This document shows positions 1 to 10,880 of a stretch of 64,000 bases of DNA, piece by piece (the first letter of the stretch is position 1; each line of letters begins with the position of its first letter). A program made the translations under genes and the position numbers. The notes under the pieces were generated by a model that did not search any database, was not told the DNA's origin, and saw only the letters and a program-made list of their open reading frames with translations. Source of the DNA: Magnaporthiopsis rhizophila (lineage: Eukaryota; Ascomycota; Sordariomycetes; Magnaporthales; Magnaporthaceae); assembly GCA_003049465.1 (NCBI GenBank), contig PYSS01000016.1:62001-126000 (forward strand). The letters are read 5' to 3'.

Positions 1-1362
1 GGCTGGGTCTCGAACTCGTCCTCGTGGCTGTGGCAGTGCCAAACCCGGCAATGTTGGTTTTTGTGGTCAACCCACTCCTGCTTCACGCCGTAGAGACGGT
101 CAGGGTCGGAACAGTCCTCATATGTGCAATGGTATGGCTGTAGGTCGTGGATCTGGTGTATGCTGCTGAGCGATTAGCAGCGGTCTCGAACGTGTGAGCG
201 TCTGGACGGCCTCACCGCCAGTCGTCCCGGCCGGGGTATCTCTCTGGACACAAGCTACCGCAGTAAGGACAAGGAAAGTACTTGTGGCCGGCGAGATGGC
301 TCGGTGCCGGGGGCCACGCCAGGTCCTCTCCCAGAGGGCTGACCGCGGTCGACACGCGGCTACGATGCGAGATTACCGATCTCATATCCTCGGGCCCCAT
401 CATATCCAAGTCCATTCTGGTCACCGACGTGGCCACCGACTCGGCGGGGGCCGGTTTCGGAGCTTGGCTCGGGGCTGCTGCGGGCTGGGGGAGAGCGGCG
501 GCGACAGCCGGAGTCTCTTCGGTCACGTCGCGCCGTAGGAGCTGGGCGTGTTTCTTCCAATAGATAAATTGCTGCTTCCTGCGGGCGTTGGCCATGCCCG
601 CCCTGGCGATGAGCAAGCGACTCGCCGAGGCGTACTGCGCGATCAGCTCCTTCCGGCCGAAGCCTAGTTCCTGGAGCTTCTCGTCGCCAACCCACTCCAC
701 GAGCTGCTGCTGCTGGACGTAGGCAACCAGAGAGACCGCGATTTGCTCCTGGTTCTGGATGTACTCGGCGCGTTGGCTTTCGGGAACGTGCTTGTAGAGG
801 TCTTTGGTCGACCGTTGCGGCCTGTTCCGCGCGCTGCGAATCCGCGATGCGAGCCTGTAAAGCGAGTCGAGCCTGGCGGCAACGCTGGAGAGTCTGAACT
901 CGGCTTCTTGGAAAGACCCCGTGCTGCTGAGCGACGATCCCAGCGAGGCCTCGTCGTCGGAAGTGCTGCTGTCGTTTTCCGTTCCGTCCGCCTGGCGCAC
1001 ATTCTGGTCTCTTTCGAGCGGCTGTCTCGTGCCGTGAGCAATGTCCAACACTAGTCACGTTAGCCGAGCCGAGGATCCCTGGGGCGAATCTACTGACGGT
1101 TTCGGAGGTGATCTTGGAGCTCCGTAAGCAGGTTGGTCAGCGAGGCCTTGATAAAAGACGCATCACGGACCCTGTAATCGAGCGACGCGTGTCCCGTCTG
1201 GAACAGGCCGAGGCTGCGCGCCCAGAGTCGAAATCTTTCCTCTTCGGCCGCAATGCGTCGCCTCGACGGGATGGCGGCGCCTCCGTTGCCCGTCCCCGAC
1301 GCCTCGACGAGTCTCTTGAAGGTGCCGGCCACGGTCCGGCCGAGGGGCTGGAGCTCTTGCTG
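1..1362 (-). CDS. C2H2-type zinc-finger protein, fungal acuF-like family, C-terminus outside window (partial)
   Basis: Three exons can be joined on the minus strand: about 1362-1098, 1050-216 and about 162-1. The first junction (donor GTCAGT, acceptor GACTAG after a CTAAC branch site) and the second (donor GTGAGG, acceptor CAGCAG) both keep frame. The first exon holds the conserved stretch LWARSLGLFQTGHASLDYRV, and the last holds cysteine and histidine pairs (PCPYCGSLCPE, HDLQPYHCTYEDC, HCRVWHCHSHEDE). These are typical of a large fungal family whose zinc-finger region is often named after an acuF-like protein; members are commonly near NACHT or HET genes, and their function is unknown. The 5' end is unclear: an in-frame TAG lies just upstream of the putative acceptor at 1363, so an upstream exon is needed, and I could not identify it. 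It diverges from the DUF7580-like relic. The gene may itself be decaying. Confidence 0.6.
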
Positions 1363-1665
1363 CTGTGACTACATAGTCGATGCGGAAAAGCTCGGCCGGT
1401 TCGTCAAACCCGGGTCGTTCGCATCGTCGCTCAGGACGGCGGCGGCGCGGCTCGATGGTTACTCGGCCATGGGCGTTGAAGACGTGGACGGGTACAGGCA
1501 GCACGAGAGGCTACATGGATTACCCCGCCCCAGAGGAGACGATTGGGCAGCAACGTCCTCTCGCCAAGCGCCCAGAGATGCGGCTAAAAATCCTACTCTC
1601 GCTGCCAAATTTCCCGCCGTCTCCGGACCATCGAATTCCCGCCTTGGCCGACTTGACTGCTCAAA

Positions 1666-3449
1666 ATGTCAGGTTTGGAGATCGCAGGCATCGTTCTGGG
1701 GTCATGCCCATCGTCATCAACGCGCTATCGGCGTACCAGGGAGGAAGGGGTCCCCTTGCGACCCTGCGCAATCACGAGGCCTGCTGGACGTGCTGATCAA
1801 CAAGCTCACAATCCAGCAGGGTGATTTCTATTTCGACATGCTCGGGCTTCTGCGCGAGGCGAGAGTACCCGAGATCCTCGCGGAAGCCGACCCAACTCTG
1901 GAAAGATGCGTTGAGATCCTGCAAGTCGTCAAGACTAGCGACGAAGTCGAGCGGTACCTCGGTCCGCAACTTTTCGGCAGCTTTCTCGAGATGCTGCGCT
2001 TCTACGAGACGTATCTCAAACAGATCACCTCCAAGCTGAGTCACATTGTTCGGCCGCGAAATGCAAGCCAGCCCAGGCCGTTTCCTGCCCCCATGCGTAC
2101 TCGTTGCTGACATGCCCCGTTCAGGCTGCAAAGGACGATCTCGACGCCGTGATCCGAGCCAGCAGGTGCCCCGACTCCTCACTGATCTTCAAGGGGAACC
2201 TAAGGTTTGCCATGGACAGGGAGAGCCTCGGTGCACTCGTTAATGACCTGGAGGCCGAGAGGCATTCTCTCGGGCGGCTCGTGCGGCGGGTCAAGACGAA
2301 GCGTGAATGGGAGGCCAGCGAGCCCACGAGGAGTTCCAAGACGCTGACCCTGGCCTTTTCCCGCGTCCGGGAGAGCGCCTCCTCGCTCTACCGGGCTGCC
2401 TGCAAGTGCTGGGCCTGCGACAGGCACCGGATCCCCGGGAGAGAGGGTCAGGCTGCGAGATCTTCGGCCGTCGCCTTCCGGCTCCTCTTCCCGATCGAAG
2501 GGGCGGTGCTGCAAAGAATCGAGATTGCTGCGCGATGCAGCGAACCCGCCGACCAAAAAGACGGCCGTGAGGTTTCAGAACAAGCAAGTCTCCACCGGGT
2601 CCACGTCGGGTGTGCCCGACCGAAATATCTAACTTGAAGCAGTACCCCGTCCGTAGCGGTCGACGGCGCCCGTCTCAAGGTTCCTTCGATCACGGTGACG
2701 GAAATACCGAACGTTCCCTACCCCACGGCTACCCAGGTCCGCATTAAGAGTATTTGCGGAGTTGCACGGGAGGCGCAAGAGAGGCAGCGTGTGCTCTCGT
2801 TAGAGCCCACCTCCTACACTACCCTCGAGGTAGCGGATAAGGACGACAAATCGCCGCATTCGTACGACAAGTCGATCTGCTGGCGGATTACCTGAGAGAC
2901 GCGGCATCGGATGCCGACGCGCGTATGAGCCCGATCGAGCAGACGCTCTTGGCCCTCAACGTCGTCTCGTCGGTGCTGCAGCTACGGCCCACCATGTGGT
3001 GCAGCGAGCCGTGGAACAGCACGACCATCAAGTTCCCGGTGCGGGCGGTCGACGGCGCCAGGGCTACCCTCTACACGCCTTTCGTCGAGCAGGCTATCGA
3101 ACCCACCATATTGGGGACGCAGGAAGGCGCCTCCTCAGACCTGACGACCGAAGCGGCCAAGTCGACCATGCTAGAGCTCGCCATCTTGCTGCTGGAAATT
3201 CTGCACCACAAGAGCATCGCGGCGTGGGCGGCCAGGTACGGCAGGGGCGGCCCCCGGACGTATCAGGAGCGCATGGGCGCGGTCATACGTTGGCTGGAGC
3301 TGAGCACAAGCGTGCTGCTGCCGCCGCACGTCAAGGCCGTAGAGGAGTGCCTGGTGCTATGCGCTCGAAGCAAGCTTTTGTGGGACGATTATTTTCAGCG
3401 ACTATACTGCGAGAACATTATCAAGCCGCTACAAGAGCTTGTCTTGTGA
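1666..3449 (+). pseudogene. DUF7580-like fungal protein, frameshifted relic
   Basis: The ATG at 1666 opens with MSGLEIAGIVLG, the usual start of DUF7580-type fungal proteins. The next block (MPIVINALSAYQGG) is in another frame, as if one base had been lost near 1700. A second shift near 1770 returns to a frame reading LLDVLINKLTIQQGDFYFDM through about 2045. A probable intron (about 2047-2130) follows. The block LGALVNDLEAERHSLGRLV and the CWACD motif come next, then a block at 2642-2850. A further shift near 2852 leads into the C-terminal part (LLALNVVSSVLQL, LELAILLLEILHHK, CENIIKPLQEL) ending with TGA at 3447. Block order and the closing CENIIKPLQE motif match the family over its full length. 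At least three frame changes make a functional product unlikely, unless they are consensus errors. Family function is unknown; members often sit in NLR/HET neighbourhoods. Confidence 0.7.
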
Positions 3450-4544
3450 AGCGGAGTGGGTTATCGCGGCGACTTGGGGTTACTTACCTCTCGTTCAACG
3501 TGTTTTCGAGTGGCTCGTGGACTTCCTACTGCGGTAACCGACGCTTCGGCCACCACAGCGACACCGATATCGTAGACAGCTGGCCTTGTACTGGGCCGAT
3601 CGGGGCGGCTTCCGTGAACCATCTTCCGGCACCAGCACCTCTTCCCCTGGGACTGCACCGAAGCGTGGACGGTAGAGGACGATGCAAGAACCGGCAGGTC
3701 GGATGCTGGGGGAGACTGTAGCCTCAAAAAGCACCTGTGGGCCTTCCCCTTCAACGCCTGGTCCGTCGTGCAGCTCCAGCTCTGCCGAGAGCGGCGGTCC
3801 TACGCGCCCTTTTCCGGGGACGCAGTCATCGACCGGGCGCAGAAGGGGTGCGAAGCGGGAAAAGGAGGGCAGGGGTTCGGCCCGGTGAGGGTGGAGAATT
3901 CCGGAGGAAGAGGAGGCGGGAACACGCAGGACCCCGGGATCGGCCTCGATCTGTAGTACAGAAGACGACGGGGCCGCACGGGAGGAGGTGGAGGGTTTAC
4001 GACGCCGAGGACGTTTGTCTGGATGATGGAGGGACTCGACGGGCCCGAGGAACGCGTGCGTATCGTTCTGAGACCTCTTCGGCGTCTTTCGACCAGCCAA
4101 GGTAGAAAGGATAGGAAAGACCGTAGGACTCTCCAGATTCAGAGACACTGCATGCCTGGAGCAGCATGCAAAGACCGATCTCAGAGACGATCGATGCGGC
4201 TCGTTGATGGTGACCAACTCCGCAGCGTCCTGCTCGTTGACGTCGTATCCCCTTGCTTTCGATTTTCGTCAATCCCAATCCGATTTATCAGGCTTTCTCT
4301 ATCGAGGTGTATCGTAATGCTCTTGTCTATCCTGTCCGTCGCTCAACCCATTTCCTGATGCTCCAGCGTATCAAACGGAACTGAAAACCAAATCCTCCCT
4401 CTTAACGCCCACCGTCTAGCATCTAAATCTATCATGCATCGTCTATGCAGCTTTGGCGTGATGACTCTTGACCAAAAAAAAAAAGAAGCAAGAGACTAAA
4501 CAAAACGGAAACAAGAGAAAAAAAAGCAGAAAACAGAAGAAACC
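3450..4544. other. Intergenic, no supported gene
   Basis: Several overlapping open frames exist on both strands, none with a family signature. A plus-strand stretch at about 3722-3955 reads like protein (KKHLWAFPFNAWSVVQLQL, then an Arg/Gly-rich tail) but has no start and no clear splice sites. It may be a remnant. The last 250 bases are A/T-rich, probably 3' flank of the F-box gene. Confidence 0.4.
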
Positions 4545-5717
4545 TCAATCTTCTTCATCTAAAGTCCCACCGATTATGTCCAACTTGATACCCTGCTGCT
4601 TGCAGGCGGCAACAAACTCCTTGGGCACAGGACCGTCGTCACCCTCGACGGTGATGATGGACTTGAGGTTCCGCGCCATGATGTTCTTGGCCTCGATGGC
4701 GCCGACGAGCAGCTCGATGACCTCATCATCGGTGCCGATCTCGTTGAAGAATTCGAGCGTCTCAAGCTCGGGCGGCAGGCCGACCGAGTGCAGGCGGGCC
4801 CTGTTCGACTTCTTCCCGAACAGCTGGTAGTCCCAGTTGACGCGCAGCGTCTTGAGCTTCTCAAAGTCGCGCATGCGGACGGCGCGGCGGCCGCCCAGGA
4901 AGGCGCAGTCGATGACGACGGTCTCGAGCGAGCGGGCGGCGGAGCGCAGGGCGACGACGTAGTCGCCAAAGTCGTCCGACGTCTCCTCCAGCTCCGGGAC
5001 CGGCTCGGGCAGCTGGGTCATGACGAACTCGCGCAGGCCTTGGGGGAACTCGAGCACGTCGCCGAGGGCGTCGTCGCTGAAGTCGCACTCGATCAGGTGC
5101 AGCTTGGTCAGGGCGGTGCCGTGGGGCTTCTCGATGTGGTCGAAGCCGCGGTAGTCGAGGCGGGCGCGGCGAATGACGAGGGTCTCGAGGGTCGGGTGGG
5201 AGAAGATGTGGATGTTCTCGCGCAGGTCCCAGTAGGCGTCGTCGGGGCACTGGAAGAAGAGGGTGCAAGACTTGAGGCAGGCCAGGTCGAAGGGCCCGTT
5301 GAAGAGCGAGCCGACGCCGTGCAGCAGCGTGTCGGGCACGGCGATGTCGAGCATCTCGAGGTTGGACATGGCCGAGATGGTGCGGGTCACCCCTTCGTCG
5401 AGCTGCTCGTGGTGCCAGCCGTGGACGGGCACGTCGAGGCTGATGTGCGACACGTGCGACGCGGGGTACTCGAGCCGCACGCCCACGATGAGCGAGCCGC
5501 GGCGCGGGCGTCGGCCGAGCGACTGGCTGAAGCGCAGGTGGTGCTCAGGCTTGTCGAACTGGATCTCCTTGTACAGCACCGAGTCGGCGGCGGCGTGGTA
5601 GTGCTTGTTGAGGCGCGACACGCTGCACAGGTCGCGCTTGGACTCCTCGCCGACGACCTCGAGGATGCGGAGGAGCACCTCCTTGGGCAGCGCCGCCAGC
5701 CGGTCCGGCCCCGGCAT
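4545..5717 (-). CDS. F-box domain protein
   Basis: Intact single-exon frame of 390 aa. The N-terminus (about residues 5-50) reads LAALPKEVLLRILEVVGEE then CSVSRLNKHYHAAADSVLYK, a standard F-box that would bind Skp1 in an SCF ubiquitin ligase. The remaining 340 residues contain irregular leucine-rich segments (NLEMLDIAVPD, LETLVIRRARLD, LTKLHLIECDF, LETVVIDCAF, LKTLRVNWDYQLF, ELETLEFFNE) spaced like LRRs of fungal F-box proteins and are the likely substrate-recognition part. The tail is acidic (GGTLDEED). The start is the only ATG before the F-box; about 320 bp separate it from the end of the F-box pseudogene on the same strand. Substrate cannot be inferred. Likely cytoplasmic or nuclear. Confidence 0.9.
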   Translation of the reverse strand: MPGPDRLAALPKEVLLRILEVVGEESKRDLCSVSRLNKHYHAAADSVLYKEIQFDKPEHHLRFSQSLGRRPRRGSLIVGVRLEYPASHVSHISLDVPVHGWHHEQLDEGVTRTISAMSNLEMLDIAVPDTLLHGVGSLFNGPFDLACLKSCTLFFQCPDDAYWDLRENIHIFSHPTLETLVIRRARLDYRGFDHIEKPHGTALTKLHLIECDFSDDALGDVLEFPQGLREFVMTQLPEPVPELEETSDDFGDYVVALRSAARSLETVVIDCAFLGGRRAVRMRDFEKLKTLRVNWDYQLFGKKSNRARLHSVGLPPELETLEFFNEIGTDDEVIELLVGAIEAKNIMARNLKSIITVEGDDGPVPKEFVAACKQQGIKLDIIGGTLDEED

Positions 5718-6042
5718 GCCGCCCTTCTGTTGTTGGCTGCTGGCGGGGATTGTTCACGACGGTATGGGACGATGGGGCGTGCGGGTGCGGGTGCGCGGCG
5801 CCGGCTGGTTTAAAGATGATGGATGGTGGTTCGCGTCGAGAACAAGACGGTGGTGGTTTCGGTGTGGGAAAGCGAAGACAACCGAAGCCACGGTGCCACG
5901 CCGCCGATTCAATGTGGCAGGGGCTCGGTTTCTGTCCTAGCCGTTTTTGGTTAGTAGCACCCCTCCTCCGGATTACGTGGCGGGCGTGTTCCACTCTGAT
6001 GGGCGGCCTGGCCCGCTGCTAAATTAATTGTATCGGTTTGAT

Positions 6043-7000
6043 TCATGCCCCGAAAGCGGACACTACTGCACTGGTGCTCAGTCTATTCTGCACCAGCGCT
6101 AACAGCATCCGCGAGCACGCGTCAAACTGCAATTCACGAGATGCAAAGATCTTGATGTAAGCGTCGTGGTCCGCCCCCTAGACGGCCGCCTTGATGTACC
6201 ATATCACATCATCCACAAAGCGCGGAACTTTTGATATGCCCCACGCGTACGGGAACGCCCGGCGACTGGAGTCCCGCATCGTGATCTCTTGGGTTCCTCG
6301 ATCAATTGCTAGAAGCACCAGGGCTGGCTGAGGGGCATCGACGTCGGGGCCCAGTCAAGCCACCAGATAAAGACGCGATTCTCCACCAGCCGATCGAAAA
6401 ACTGCTTCCATGTGTATCCGCGTCCGTTGTTTGCATGCGGCTTCAAGTTGGTGAGAGACAGCGACAGCAGCCGCTTGGCCCGGTCCACAAGAAAGCCAGC
6501 CAGCTCCGGGCCGAGGGACATGTTGGCCAGTTCCAGATGCTCAAGGAATGGCATCGCGTGCGGATCAAGTGGGAGGGGGCAGCCGAAGCCGCTCCTGAAT
6601 TGGGGTCCGGAAGAAGTTGGCGAGACGGTCCCGCCTAAAGGGGCACACTCGGAGCTGCAAATAGCAGGGCGCCTCACCGACCGGATGTGGCTGAAGAAGT
6701 GGTTATGTAGCTGCTGGGCGAAGGTAGAGTAATCGGAGGATACGATCAGGTCTTCGGCTGAGCGGTAGAGATACCTATCCCCAAAGAGCGACAAGCGGAA
6801 GTCGAGTGGTAGCATTTCCACTCTGTCGAAGCCCACATATTTACGGTTCCCGACATTGGCGCTGGTTCTTGGCAATGCTGTTGGTCAGTGACCACAGGCG
6901 TGTCCGGCTTGGCAATATGGGGGCTGCGGGCTTCCGCCTCGAGCTCTTACCGTCGAGTAGGCTGTTCCTGATATGGGTGCACGTAGTAGAGATGTTATTG
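6043..7000 (-). pseudogene. F-box/LRR-type protein relic
   Basis: The C-terminal two thirds of a fungal F-box protein can be read from about 6875 downward: NRKYVGFDRVEMLPLDFRLS, PFLEHLELANMSLGPELAGF, RAKRLLSLSLTNLKPHANN and YTWKQFFDRL. Near 6320 the homology jumps one frame into LVLLAIDRGTQEITMRDSSR and FPYAWGISKVPRFVDDVIWY. An in-frame TAG follows at about 6178-6180 (after YIKAAV). The same frame then continues plausibly (GADHDAYIKIFASRELQFDA, LLALVQNRLSTSAV) to TGA at 6043. Upstream, a donor near 6948 (GTAAGA) and an acceptor near 6877 (CAACAG) suggest a former 5' exon, but no F-box was found. One frameshift plus one nonsense codon argue for a pseudogene. It lies next to the intact F-box gene, but the two proteins are not obviously recent copies. 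Confidence 0.65.
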
Positions 7001-7567
7001 CTGTTTCTCTGTCTTGCGTCCGCTTTTTATTCACAGCCGTATTCCTTGTCGGCTATCCTTGCTGCTAGATCACGTCGAAGCGGCTATTTCATCTCATATG
7101 GCACCCCGGAGGAACGCCTGGTCCACAGCGAGGTTCCGCCCGCGATGTAGGGCCTTGCCTGGAGGTGGCTCCCGCCAGCGCGCGAGGATGCAGCCGGAGT
7201 AGTGTCGGACAGACAGGGGTTTCCAGCCTCTTCTGCAATCTCAAACTCGGGCCTGCCGTCTGGCCGGAGTCAAACACTGCGAATGCCGTGGTCCGTTTGG
7301 AGGCTCGACCTCGAAGCAGTCATGAATCTCGCGTCTTGTCAAGCGAGGGGAGGGACAGCCAGTGGCAGTGTATGAAACAACGAGCTACACGCGGAGAACA
7401 ACGTCCAACACACCGGCGTTCGAGCTGCGGTTGACTACAGCACTGTTGAGGGTGATGGAGAGCGGGTGGTTGGTTACTTGCCCCTTGGCGCAGTTCTTTG
7501 GCGCTTGGAATTTTCCCCATCTCAGGAGTCCATCCCACGGATCGTATCGCGTTTATTATCTAGCCCA
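7001..7567. other. Intergenic, no gene seen
   Basis: Only short overlapping frames without family features. It may contain the lost 5' part of the F-box relic, but no F-box sequence can be read. Confidence 0.4.
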
Positions 7568-8376
7568 CTACTCGTCCAGGAACCACACCTCCAGCCTTTT
7601 CACTCTTAGCTTGACGTCGTAGCTGCCCCTCCAGGCAGTAGGGCGGAACACGGCCGACAAGCCCAGCTCCTCCTCACCGACGACAGGGACCTTGTGCGTA
7701 AAGGTGGCCTGCCCAATCGAGAGATCGATTTGCAGCGAAGCTCCAGCCTCGGGGTTGCCGAACTGGAGAACCTCGCTGCCTTTCTCTCCACACACGGTCC
7801 AAGCCGGCTTGCCCAAGACACCTGGGAATGCGCTCTGCACCGGTGCCAGTTCGAAAACTGCAGCGACGGAAACGTCGTCGTCGGTTGGGAAGTGGTCTCC
7901 CATTCCAGGTTTGTCCTGCACCCCGTACGACGAGTAGAAGCCAAACGTGAACGTCTTGTCCGGCCCCACGTCAGTCGAACTTCCCGTGACCAGGAGAAAG
8001 GTCTCGTCTATGGCGCTATCCATGGTCTTGGCCAGAGTCGCGGCGGCATCTCCATCCGCAGAGACGGCGCTGCTGCTGCTGCTCCCGTCCCACACCCACT
8101 TTAGCTTAAGGTCCTCGACCGGCTCTCCGGCTTGGGCCTGGAGGAATGTGCGGAGCTGGGCGAGCCGATCATAGGTGAGGATGCCCTCTCGAGGTTGCCG
8201 GGCCGGTGCGATCTGGGCTACCGGGATTGCGGTCTCCGGCTCCACATCCGGATTGAAAGCTGCGGTGAAGACCTCAAGAAGGTGGTGGAAAGGATTCATG
8301 AGTGCGGGCTGCGATGAGGACGGGGTCAGTGGCATATCCGGTATACAGAAAGGGAGAAGAGACGAGGGAGAAAACG

Positions 8377-8415
<39 letters not shown>

Positions 8416-9455
8416 ACCGCGGCCGTGGCCAAGACCCGGTCGAACACCTCAAAGTTGGCGCCCCACCCTCGCCTCTCACCTCCGACCTCGAACGCGGCAA
8501 CCAAGGCGTCGGTACAGTCGGCGCCGACCTCTCGCACCGGCAGCCTTGTGCCTGCGTATGACAGCCAGCCCTGCAGCGGCAGCATGGCGTCTATCAGCAA
8601 CCGCAGCTCGCGCGACCCGATCACCATTTCCCGCAGCTCGGGCTCGTCCTTCGCAAGCTCCGCGGCGACGGTCTTGAACGACGCCCACTCGACCTGCGCG
8701 ACGCCCAGGCCGACGTCCTCCTGCGTCAAGTGCAGCACGTCCACGACGTCGTGCACCAGCTCGTCGCCGGCGTCATCGCGCGTGTCCCAAATGTTGTGCA
8801 CGTCCTCCACGGGGCAGCTGCCGCCCTCGCCGCAACCCCAAAATTCCAGGTCGTGCGCGGGGAACTCGCGCGCGCGCCGGTGCGCCAGGAGCCGCCAGCG
8901 CGCCTCGTCAAACGGCCTGCCCGCATTCGCAGCGGCCACCACGTCGGGGACGTCCTCCTTGGCGGCCGCCAAGGCGACGAACATGGCGCGGCGCAGCTCG
9001 GCGGGGGAGCGGTAGCGCAGCGTCATGCGCACAATGTCCTTGGTGGGCACCATCCAGAACAGCACGCGCAGCAGGCCATCGAACGTGATGCCGGCCTCCT
9101 CGGACGGGGTGGCGGTGGCGGAGAACGGATGGGCGGACATGCGGCGCATGCCGCGGAACAGCAGCGGAAGCGCGACTGTAAGAGCTGGGACGTTGGTGAC
9201 GGGGTTTCCGGTGACCTCGCTCTCGGCAGCCAGCTGGACAGCTATCCACCGGGACAGGGAGTCCATTTTAAGAGTCTGGTCCGGGGAGCAGACGGAGGCG
9301 AAGTTCGCGCGCAGGTTGTCAATGGCGGGGCGGTGTTTAAGCATGTCCTCGACAGCGCGAGACAGCCGCTCCAGAACGGCAGGCGGGTCGAGAAGGCCAG
9401 CCTGGCGCCATGCCTGGATCTTGTCGCGGTCGGTCATGATGCGCGTATTAGCCAA
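7568..9455 (-). CDS. TLDc-domain-like protein
   Basis: Two exons, 9455-8418 and 8308-7568, joined in phase 0 (donor GTAGGT, acceptor CATCGCAG after CACTGAC) give 592 aa. The C-terminal half contains ETFLLVTGSSTDVGP, FTFGFYSSYGVQDKPGMGDH, a segment around SAFPGVLGKPAWTVCGEKGS and the terminal RLEVWFLDE. This order and the closing EVW motif resemble the TLDc fold of Oxr1/Rtc5-type proteins, linked elsewhere to oxidative-stress resistance and V-ATPase regulation. The N-terminal 350 residues are helical, with an EF-hand-like flavour but no clear calcium loop. The protein lacks the MG myristoylation start of Rtc5, so I do not assign that name. The intron carries a 36-T tract (sense strand) immediately after the donor. 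The start could be the first Met or the MTDRDK Met six residues later. Confidence 0.65.
8377..8412. repeat. Poly-A tract of 36 (poly-T in the intron of the TLDc-like gene)
   Basis: Uninterrupted run of 36 A on the plus strand. On the sense strand of the minus-strand gene it is T36, directly following the 5' splice site. Confidence 0.95.
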
Positions 9456-10880
9456 CGTGGAAACGATGGTCTTTGCCCGGATTGCTTTTGGTCTATGTGG
9501 AGAGCGTTATTGTTGTTTGTTTGTCGCGGAAGCCTGCCTGCCTTTGCGGATTTTATACTGGTTTAGGATTGAGAAATGAAGGGAGCCGCCGAATAAATCA
9601 TCATGCGCATTCATCTTGTGCGACAAACATGAGGTGGATGAACAAAACGAACTATCCATTTCAGGTATCCGCGACGCGCTATTGATTGGTGCCTGGTACT
9701 GGGTACCAGGTAGTTGGTAAGTACGACCTGAGGCTGCGGGGTCGATGGGTTCCACCCACGCTCATATGTGCCCGTAGCACGACGCTGTCCATGTTTCTGT
9801 GCCTGGAATAGCACACCCATGCGCGCCCACTGCTCGTCAGCCGACCGATTTGTTGACGTGAACACAGCCACGAACTGACGGCCAATCGGCACGGACGGGC
9901 CCATCATAAAGCGCGGGTGGGTCACGGGCAGCGCATCAGCACCACTTTTTGTCTTTTTCCTTTTTTATTCCCTTAAAGTGCCGTTACTATAGTCCCGGCA
10001 CAGGAACACGACGAGGTTTCCAGAATTTATCCCTAGTGAGAATATCTGGTTGGCTGAGAGAGGGGTCGGCGGGGCCGGGCGGCACTTAAGGGGATACCAC
10101 CAAGCCACACGTGGTTTTCCAATTATAGCTGTAGCAGTATTCTTGTTGCATTTTGATTTTCGCGTTGCGAGTCGTAGTACGTTACAAACCGGAGGCGGAC
10201 CAAGCAGACCGAATCGCTTGACGAACCAGGAGGAGAGATTCGCGCTGTAAAGATCCGAGCGCTCGGCCGGCGCGCCTTTCACGCCGGGACCGCGCGTTCG
10301 CTACCGCCTGGACATGTCGCAGAGATTCATGTTACCTCTTCGAGGCGAAAGTATCGGTAAAGGTTTTTCTTAAAAAAGATATCGGTTCGCCACAAGCATA
10401 CTTTTGGCTTACCCAAGGCGAGACAACACGCTCCTTGCCCGCTTCTCTTGCCCTTCATGCGCCAACCCAAGAACCGGGGTACCGGGGTAAATAATTCTCA
10501 GCTGTGCCAGCCTCATTTTCACGCCCCATAAAGGGGGCCCAGAAACGAGACCGAGCTACAACTGGTAACGAGGGGTAAGGTTTTTTCCGACGCCAAACAT
10601 CCACACACTCACTTTTAAGCCTATGCATCCAACATCGTGCGGTGGTAACATTGGGCATCTTCTTTTTCTTCAAGAAACTTGGGGTGGAACGGTAAGCTCA
10701 TATATGGAGATTGGCGCCGCGAATGGTTCCAGCAGACTTAATCTTGGGGACACCGTCTGCTGCTGATCGAACTTCGTTTTCACCACCATCACCACACACT
10801 TGAGCACACTCGCTCTCACACTTACACGCATTTTTAGGCCACATTTTCCTTTGAATTACATCATCTTATCATCCACCACC
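9456..10880. other. Intergenic, 1.4 kb; divergent promoter region
   Basis: Separates the TLDc-like gene (minus) from the small secreted protein gene (plus), so it should hold two promoters. A TATATG element lies at about 10700, roughly 180 nt upstream of the secreted-protein ATG, and a CA/CT-rich leader precedes that ATG. No coding sequence recognised. Confidence 0.5.

Noticed and set aside
3495..4217. 240-codon minus-strand frame
   Set aside because: Low-complexity Ser/Pro/Arg sequence without conserved blocks; opposite strand shows more protein-like sequence over part of it.
4788..5813. 341-codon frame antisense to the F-box gene
   Set aside because: Val/Glu/Leu-rich shadow produced by G/C-ending codons on the opposite strand.
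7568..9455. Assigning the TLDc-like gene as RTC5
   Set aside because: The N-terminus lacks the expected Rtc5 start and EF-hand-like blocks; only the C-terminal fold resemblance is supported.
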